Shown piece by piece: positions 59,093 through 64,000 of a stretch of 64,000 nt of DNA (position 1 is the first letter of the stretch; each line of letters opens with the position of its first letter). The notes under the pieces were generated by a model. It was not told where the DNA came from. It made no database searches and was given only the letters and a program-made list of their open reading frames with translations. The DNA comes from Streptococcus cristatus AS 1.3089 (GTDB lineage: Bacteria > Bacillota > Bacilli > Lactobacillales > Streptococcaceae): the NCBI RefSeq assembly GCF_000385925.1, contig NC_021175.1, positions 1,776,213 through 1,840,212 of the forward strand, read 5' to 3'. A program made the position numbers and the translations under genes.

Positions 59093-59506
59093 TTATTTTA
59101 GATTGAAATATTTCTCCGCATATTTTTTATAATCTGGCTTTTCCTTGCGATGCATAGCAAAGAGCATACTACCTGTAAGATAGTCATCGTCTGAATCAGG
59201 AATTAGCATAATAGCAACATTTTTATCTTTCTCAGGAAAGACGATAGAAAATTTTTTGCCATTATCTTTCCGAGTCAGGCCATAATAACTCACCCCATTT
59301 TTAAAACCAATAGCATTTTGAGTATACTTATACTCTTCTTCGTTGACAATGATGGTCTTGTCTTTTATTTCAATTGTAGTTTGCTCACCTCTAACATCCT
59401 GAACATTCCATTTCCCCTGAATTTTAGGGCTGCCACTACAGCCGATTAAGATGAAGAGGGATGAGAGAACTACCAACAGCAAGCCTTTTATCTTCTTATT
59501 TTTCAA
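59093..59506 (-). CDS. Small secreted lipoprotein
   Basis: 137 aa. Lys-rich N-terminus, hydrophobic core and lipobox LIGC with C23 (IGCSGSP) mark a lipoprotein. The mature domain is short, beta-rich and charged (GKWNVQDVRGEQTTIEI, GFKNGVSYYGLTRKDNGKKFSIVF), akin to small lipocalin-like streptococcal lipoproteins. Function unknown. Confidence 0.78.
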   Translation of the reverse strand: MKNKKIKGLLLVVLSSLFILIGCSGSPKIQGKWNVQDVRGEQTTIEIKDKTIIVNEEEYKYTQNAIGFKNGVSYYGLTRKDNGKKFSIVFPEKDKNVAIMLIPDSDDDYLTGSMLFAMHRKEKPDYKKYAEKYFNLK

Positions 59507-59589
59507 GTTGTCTTCTCCTTGGTATATAGATTCATGACCATTCTACTATAAATGCTAAATCTTTGTCAAACCTTCTAAAAATGTTCTTC

Positions 59590-59617
59590 TTGCCACTTTT
59601 CCAAAAAATGATATAAT
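59590..59617 (+). promoter_or_regulatory. ebfC promoter
   Basis: -35 TTGCCA (59590-59595), 16 bp, extended -10 TGA-TATAAT (59609-59617). A small stem AAGGG/CCCTT (59636-59651) lies in the leader. Confidence 0.65.
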
Positions 59618-59675
59618 TGAAGAGTGAAGATTACCAAGGGGATCAGCCCTTGCGAGAGAAAGGAAAGAAAATCTT

Positions 59676-59975
59676 ATGATGAATATGCAAAACATGATGA
59701 AGCAAGCCCAAAAACTTAAAAAAGAGATGGACATTGCTCAAGCAGAATTAGCCGCAACTGAATTTGTTGGAAAATCTAGCCAAGATTTAGTTGTAGCAAC
59801 TCTTACTGGTGATAAAAAGGTTGTCAAAATTGACTTTCAGCCTGCTATCGTAGACCCAGAAGATATGGAAACTCTATCTGATTTGACTAGCCAAGCTATC
59901 AATGCTGCTATCGATCAAATCAACGAAGTAGCTAAACAAAAACTCAGCGCTTTCCAAAGTGGACTTTCTTTCTAA
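59676..59975 (+). CDS. ebfC: YbaB/EbfC family nucleoid-associated protein
   Basis: 99 aa dimeric DNA-binding protein. N-terminal helix [23 protein letters not shown], then the beta-sheet with [31 protein letters not shown]. Usually next to dnaX-recR but here it is a single gene. Confidence 0.9.
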   Translation: MMNMQNMMKQAQKLKKEMDIAQAELAATEFVGKSSQDLVVATLTGDKKVVKIDFQPAIVDPEDMETLSDLTSQAINAAIDQINEVAKQKLSAFQSGLSF

Positions 59976-59999
59976 TTCTGTTAAGTCCTTATAAAATTC

Positions 60000-60044
60000 A
60001 ACTCCCAAAAAGATGGTTCATTCATCCTTTCGGGAGTTTTTTTG
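60000..60044 (+). terminator. Terminator after ebfC
   Basis: AACTCCC and GGGAGTT stem with a 25-nt loop, then TTTTTTGCGC. Confidence 0.7.
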
Positions 60045-60094
60045 CGCAAAAAATTGGAGAAAAAGTCTCAGCATTTTCTCCAATATAAATCTTC

Positions 60095-61642
60095 TTAATG
60101 TCTAAAATGTCTCACTCCCGTGAAGATCATGGTCAAGCCATATTTGTCTGCTGCTTCAATGGATTCTTGGTCACGAACGGAGCCACCTGGCTGGATGATG
60201 GCTTTGATTCCTGCTTTGGCGATTTCTTCCACATTATCCGCAAATGGGAAGAAGGCATCGGAAGCGAGCACAGCGCCGTCAAGGCGGTCTTTGGCTTGTT
60301 CAATGGCAATGCGAACAGAAGCCACACGGTTGGTTTGACCTGGACCTACCCCAAGTATCATGTGGTCGTTGGTTACGATGATTCCGTTTGATTTGACGTA
60401 CTTGATAGCCTTCCAAGCGAACTCAAGAGCAGTCGCTTCTGTCTCGGTTGGCTGGCGTTTGGTCACCACTTGCCAGTCAGCTGGGCTTTCTTTGACCACG
60501 TCTTGGTTTTGCACGAGAAGTCCACCTACTACACCTGTGTATTCTGCTTCCACTTCGCTAGCGTCTTGGGCATCAAATGGCAATTCTAGGATACGCAAGT
60601 TTTTCTTTTTATTGGTCAAAATGGCTAGCGCCTCATCCGTATAGCTTGGAGCGATGATGATTTCAAGGAAAACTCCGTGCATCTTCTCAGCAGTCGCAGC
60701 GTCCACTTCACGGTTAAGAACGACAATTCCACCGAAGATAGACACCGGATCAGACTCATAAGCGTAGTCCCAAGCAGTCTCGATGTCATCAGCCTGACCG
60801 ATACCGCACGGATTCATGTGTTTGAGAGCTACAACGGTCGGACGGTCTTTGAAGTCACGGATGATACGGATAGCGGCATCAGCGTCACGGATATTGTTGA
60901 AGGATAATTCCTTACCGTTGAGCTGTTTTGCTGATGCAATGGAGTAATCTGTCGGCAAGGCTTTTTGGTAGAAATCCGCATCCTGCTGAGGATTTTCCCC
61001 GTAGCGCATAGCTTGTTTGAGGTCATAGGTCAAGGTCAGTTTTTCAGGCTTGCTTTCTCCCACTTGAGCTGTGAAATACTCTGCAATCAAGGCATCATAG
61101 GCCGCTGTGTGACGGAAAACCTTGGCTGCCAAACGTTGACGCGTTTCGTAACTTGTTTCGCCATTTGCTGCCAATTCGTCAAGCACCACTTCATAGTCAG
61201 CAGGATCTACTACAACTGTCACGCTGGCATGGTTCTTCGCTGCTGATCGAAGCATAGATGGCCCACCGATATCGATGTTTTCCACCGCGTCAGCGTAAGT
61301 CACGTCTGGTTTGAGAATCGTTTCCTTGAAAGGATAAAGATTGACAACTACAAGGTCGATGAGCTCGATCTTATTGTCCTTAGCTGCTTCTAGGTGACTA
61401 TCCAAGTCACGACGAGCTAGGAGCCCACCGTGGATATTTGGATGAAGGGTCTTGACACGGCCGTCCATCATTTCTGGGAAACCAGTCACATCATCGATCG
61501 CAATGGTCTCCACCCCAGCATTATCAAGGGCAACCTTGGTCCCACCTGTCGAGATAATCTTCCAACCGAGTTTTTTAAGTTCTTGGGCAAATTCAACAAT
61601 GCCCGCTTTGTCTGAGACGCTGATTAAGGCGCGTTTAGTCAT
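60095..61642 (-). CDS. purH: Bifunctional AICAR transformylase / IMP cyclohydrolase
   Basis: 515 aa from [15 protein letters not shown]. Last two steps of de novo IMP synthesis. N-terminal cyclohydrolase (1-200) with STGGTKVAL and [13 protein letters not shown]-terminal transformylase with [14 protein letters not shown] before the chosen ATG; longer in-frame starts lack support. Downstream of the SUFU gene. Confidence 0.96.
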   Translation of the reverse strand: MTKRALISVSDKAGIVEFAQELKKLGWKIISTGGTKVALDNAGVETIAIDDVTGFPEMMDGRVKTLHPNIHGGLLARRDLDSHLEAAKDNKIELIDLVVVNLYPFKETILKPDVTYADAVENIDIGGPSMLRSAAKNHASVTVVVDPADYEVVLDELAANGETSYETRQRLAAKVFRHTAAYDALIAEYFTAQVGESKPEKLTLTYDLKQAMRYGENPQQDADFYQKALPTDYSIASAKQLNGKELSFNNIRDADAAIRIIRDFKDRPTVVALKHMNPCGIGQADDIETAWDYAYESDPVSIFGGIVVLNREVDAATAEKMHGVFLEIIIAPSYTDEALAILTNKKKNLRILELPFDAQDASEVEAEYTGVVGGLLVQNQDVVKESPADWQVVTKRQPTETEATALEFAWKAIKYVKSNGIIVTNDHMILGVGPGQTNRVASVRIAIEQAKDRLDGAVLASDAFFPFADNVEEIAKAGIKAIIQPGGSVRDQESIEAADKYGLTMIFTGVRHFRH

Positions 61643-61683
61643 GTTATTTCCTTTCATTGTATCAAGAGGTGCTTTCACATCAT

Positions 61684-62391
61684 TTAAACCAAAGACTGGC
61701 GATTATAGTCTGTAAGCTGATTCCCAAGTTCTTTTAACAGTTTTCTGACCTCCAGCTTACTTGTCTCACTTTCATAAATACTTCGCAGTTCGGCGTCTGT
61801 TGCACCAATTAAGGTTACAAATTCCACTTTTCCATGCGGAGTATCTAGAGGCTTAGCTAGATTATCACGAGCAGTCAGAAAGCCTGTCAAATTAGATTTC
61901 TGTTGGGCATCAATTCCTACCGTTTGCTTGGTATAGATGTATTCTTCTGGCAAAACCACTTTACCCGTTTTAAAAATATATCTTGCCACATACTGTAGCA
62001 AACCACAGCCATTATTAATTTCTTCTTCGTCATTATCTGATTTCTTTAACTTAAACGTTAATTCAATCCCATAACCACTGTATTCAGGGTCTTTGCTTTC
62101 TTTGGTATATAATTCTGACAAGCCATAACTCACAAAATGCCAAAAATCTCTTGCATCATAAACACTGATGCCATCAAGCGGGTCTGGACCGCCTAGCATA
62201 TACTTGATAACTGTTCCATAATGAAGAGGACTGGGCTGATCAGGGTATAAACGAATAAATTCTGCATCAATCGCTTCCCATCCTGGAGCGCTATCATCTG
62301 TATTTTCAACTTTAATAACAATCTTGTCTTCATCTTTCGTTGACTTCTCTTCATCAGAAGATTTCTTCTTAAAAAAATCAAACAACCCCAT
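61684..62391 (-). CDS. SUFU (suppressor of fused) domain protein
   Basis: 235 aa. Short charged N-terminal tail then the SUFU domain (about 35-210), with [28 protein letters not shown] and [12 protein letters not shown]. Bacterial SUFU-domain proteins are known as immunity partners in polymorphic toxin systems; no toxin is visible here. It sits between purN and purH in the same direction, with ribosome site GGAG, so it is probably carried by the purine operon transcript. Confidence 0.82.
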   Translation of the reverse strand: MGLFDFFKKKSSDEEKSTKDEDKIVIKVENTDDSAPGWEAIDAEFIRLYPDQPSPLHYGTVIKYMLGGPDPLDGISVYDARDFWHFVSYGLSELYTKESKDPEYSGYGIELTFKLKKSDNDEEEINNGCGLLQYVARYIFKTGKVVLPEEYIYTKQTVGIDAQQKSNLTGFLTARDNLAKPLDTPHGKVEFVTLIGATDAELRSIYESETSKLEVRKLLKELGNQLTDYNRQSLV

Positions 62392-62451
62392 AAATTTCTC
62401 CTTAGCAGATGACTTTTAATCCTTGCCACAAAATCAGCTATGATTTCCTTC

Positions 62452-63003
62452 TTATTTTCGTGCAACTCCAAAGCTCTCCAGCACCTCTGGATACAACTTG
62501 TACTCCGCTTCATGAATACGAGCTTCAAAGCTTTCAATGGTATCATCAGCTAATCGTGGCACACGGACTTGTTGGATAATCTTCCCAGTATCGACACCTG
62601 AATCCACCCAGTGAATGGTCACACCAGACTGCTCAACACCTGCATTCCAAGCATCTTCAATCCCATGAGCTCCTGGAAACTCTGGCAAATAGGCTGGATG
62701 AATGTTAATGATACGACCCTCGTAAGCAGCGAGCAAAGTCGGACCAACAATTTTCATGTAGCCTGCTAGACAAATCAAGTCAATCTGGTGTTCTTGCAAT
62801 AGTTCGACAAGGGCTGCTTCGTAGTCTGCCTTGCTCTCAAACTCCTTGAGTTCAAAAGCATAGGACAGGACACCAAGCTTGTCTGCACGCTCGAGCACAT
62901 AGGTATCACGATGGTCTGAAAAGACAAACTCCACCGGAAATTCTTCGGCAATCACCTGAAAATTTGAGCCATTACCAGAGGCAAAAACCGCTATTTTTTT
63001 CAT
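62452..63003 (-). CDS. purN: Phosphoribosylglycinamide formyltransferase
   Basis: 183 aa. Formylates GAR with 10-formyl-THF, third step of purine synthesis. [15 protein letters not shown], the [13 protein letters not shown] catalytic region and [13 protein letters not shown] are present. Overlaps purM by 4 nt (ATGA). Confidence 0.95.
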   Translation of the reverse strand: MKKIAVFASGNGSNFQVIAEEFPVEFVFSDHRDTYVLERADKLGVLSYAFELKEFESKADYEAALVELLQEHQIDLICLAGYMKIVGPTLLAAYEGRIINIHPAYLPEFPGAHGIEDAWNAGVEQSGVTIHWVDSGVDTGKIIQQVRVPRLADDTIESFEARIHEAEYKLYPEVLESFGVARK

Positions 63004-64000
63004 TTGATAATGACACTTTCGTTTTCTTTCTTGACGATGCGACCAATTTCATAGACTGGTTCATCCAACAATTCCTTAACGCGATCTACATTTTCAGGTC
63101 TAACTGCCAACATGAGTCCTACGCCCATATTGAAGATTTCAAACATTTCTTCATGCTTGATCTGACCGTATTTTTCAAGGGCTTTGAAAATTGGAAGGAC
63201 TGGAACCTTGCTTTCCTCAATCTCAGCAGCCAAGTCAGCCGCAAACATGCGAGGGACATTCTCGATAAATCCACCACCAGTGATGTGGGCAATGCCGTTG
63301 ACCAACTCTTCCTTGATGAGTGGCAAGACAGCCTTGACATAGATACGAGTCGGCTCAAGAAGAACGTCCTTGAGTTGCTTGCCTTCCAATTCTGGCAAAA
63401 CTTCCTCACCCGTATAGTCAGCAAAGACACGACGGACGAGTGAGTAACCATTTGAGTGAATCCCACTTGAAGCAAGTCCGAGAAGAACATCACCTTCTGC
63501 CACTTTTGAACCATCGATGATTTGAGATTTTTCAGCCACGCCGACCGCAAAACCAGCCAAGTCATAGTCATCTGCGCCATACATACCTGGCATTTCAGCA
63601 GTTTCACCACCGATGAGGGCTGCGCCTGCCTGCACACAACCTTCTGCTACACCAGCGACGACTTGTTCTAGCTTAGCTGGTTCATTCTTCCCTGTCGCCA
63701 CATAGTCGAGGAAATAGAGGGGCTCCGCACCTGCAGCGATGATATCGTTGACACACATAGCCACACAGTCCTGCCCAATCGTGTCATGCTTGTCGTACTT
63801 GATAGCCAACATGAGCTTGGTTCCGACACCGTCAGTCCCTGAGATCAAGACAGGCTCTTTGACACCTGTCTTTGAAAGGTCAAACATGCCACCAAAGCCA
63901 CCAAGAGCTCCCATGACACCTGCACGCTCCGTACGAGCCACGTGCTTTTTGATCCGTTCAACAACTTCATAACCCGCTTCAACATCCACACCCGATTGAG
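63000..64000 (-). CDS. purM: Phosphoribosylaminoimidazole synthetase (AIR synthetase), 5' end cut off
   Basis: At least 333 codons are inside the window; the reading frame runs off the right edge (starting ...QSGVDVEAG). Closes the imidazole ring of FGAM to AIR. Features: [45 protein letters not shown]. The GTG at 63989 is an internal Val and not a start. Followed by purN with a 4-nt overlap. Confidence 0.95.
   Translation of the reverse strand, partial: QSGVDVEAGYEVVERIKKHVARTERAGVMGALGGFGGMFDLSKTGVKEPVLISGTDGVGTKLMLAIKYDKHDTIGQDCVAMCVNDIIAAGAEPLYFLDYVATGKNEPAKLEQVVAGVAEGCVQAGAALIGGETAEMPGMYGADDYDLAGFAVGVAEKSQIIDGSKVAEGDVLLGLASSGIHSNGYSLVRRVFADYTGEEVLPELEGKQLKDVLLEPTRIYVKAVLPLIKEELVNGIAHITGGGFIENVPRMFAADLAAEIEESKVPVLPIFKALEKYGQIKHEEMFEIFNMGVGLMLAVRPENVDRVKELLDEPVYEIGRIVKKENESVIIK

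Noticed and set aside
63987..63989. GTG as the purM start
   Set aside because: The frame continues with family residues QSG before it; the true start is outside the window.

Overview
The window is chromosomal DNA of a low-GC Gram-positive coccus, almost certainly a Streptococcus. The gene content and protein sequences fit the genus throughout: the FabK-type fatty-acid cluster with FabT and FabM, a complete mevalonate route in two loci, CppA, split ThrE, DnaB/DnaI/NrdR, CodY next to a nicotinamidase-like hydrolase, and PepX divergent from a Gla-type aquaglyceroporin. I think the oral (sanguinis/mitis-like) branch is most likely, but the sequence alone does not fix the species. There is no rRNA, tRNA, CRISPR array, transposase or prophage in the window.

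Layout. 0-0.3 kb: a small double-glycine bacteriocin-like peptide gene, transcribed leftward, behind a near-ideal ComR-type operator and -10 box. 0.4-5.6 kb: rnhC, lepB, recD2, and convergent dinB. 5.9-9.6 kb: pflB with a cre site in its promoter, then split threonine/serine exporter genes. 9.8-12.2 kb: mvaA-mvaS. 12.5-18.6 kb: der, a nitroreductase overlapping dnaI, dnaB, nrdR, and an alanine/glycine symporter under a single-aptamer glycine riboswitch. 19-30.6 kb: a decayed copy of the accA 3' end, an AhpD-like gene, then the leftward fatty-acid cluster fabM-fabT-fabH-acpP-fabK-fabD-fabG-fabF-accB-fabZ-accC-accD-accA with four matching FabT-type operators. 30.9-34.1 kb: aspartokinase with a CodY-like site between its promoter boxes, an EamA transporter, and two tandem paralogous small proteins.

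34.2-41.0 kb: gatCAB, an unusual aspartyl-tRNA synthetase behind a T-box leader, a cysteine hydrolase and codY. 41.3-48.4 kb: an AlaT-like aminotransferase, a Usp protein, uvrA, corA, a DUF1129 protein and a GNAT enzyme. 48.5-53.6 kb: rpsF-ssb-rpsR and mvaK1-mvaD-mvaK2-fni. 53.7-59.5 kb: a serine hydrolase, cppA, the aquaglyceroporin, pepX and a lipoprotein. 59.6-64 kb: ebfC and a purine segment (purM partial, purN, a SUFU-domain gene, purH).

Working together: AccABCD supplies malonyl-CoA, FabD/H/F/G/Z/K with ACP run elongation, and FabM makes the unsaturated branch. The four TTTGA-N3-TCAAA boxes lie at the fabM, fabT and fabK promoters, which suggests coordinated FabT control. MvaS/MvaA make mevalonate and MvaK1/K2/D/Fni convert it to the isoprenoid units. 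The T-box, the AspRS with a His at the specificity position and the adjacent gatCAB look like a tRNA-dependent asparagine module. Three near-identical 175-bp, three-hairpin elements (about 9.6, 33.2 and 55.6 kb) sit against gene ends, and a decayed single hairpin lies at 4.5 kb.

The points most worth following are the ComR-like operator driving a bacteriocin-like peptide, the Asn-type T-box before a divergent AspRS with gatCAB downstream, the accA remnant beside an inserted AhpD-like gene, the 175-bp element family, and the SUFU-domain gene inside the purine operon.
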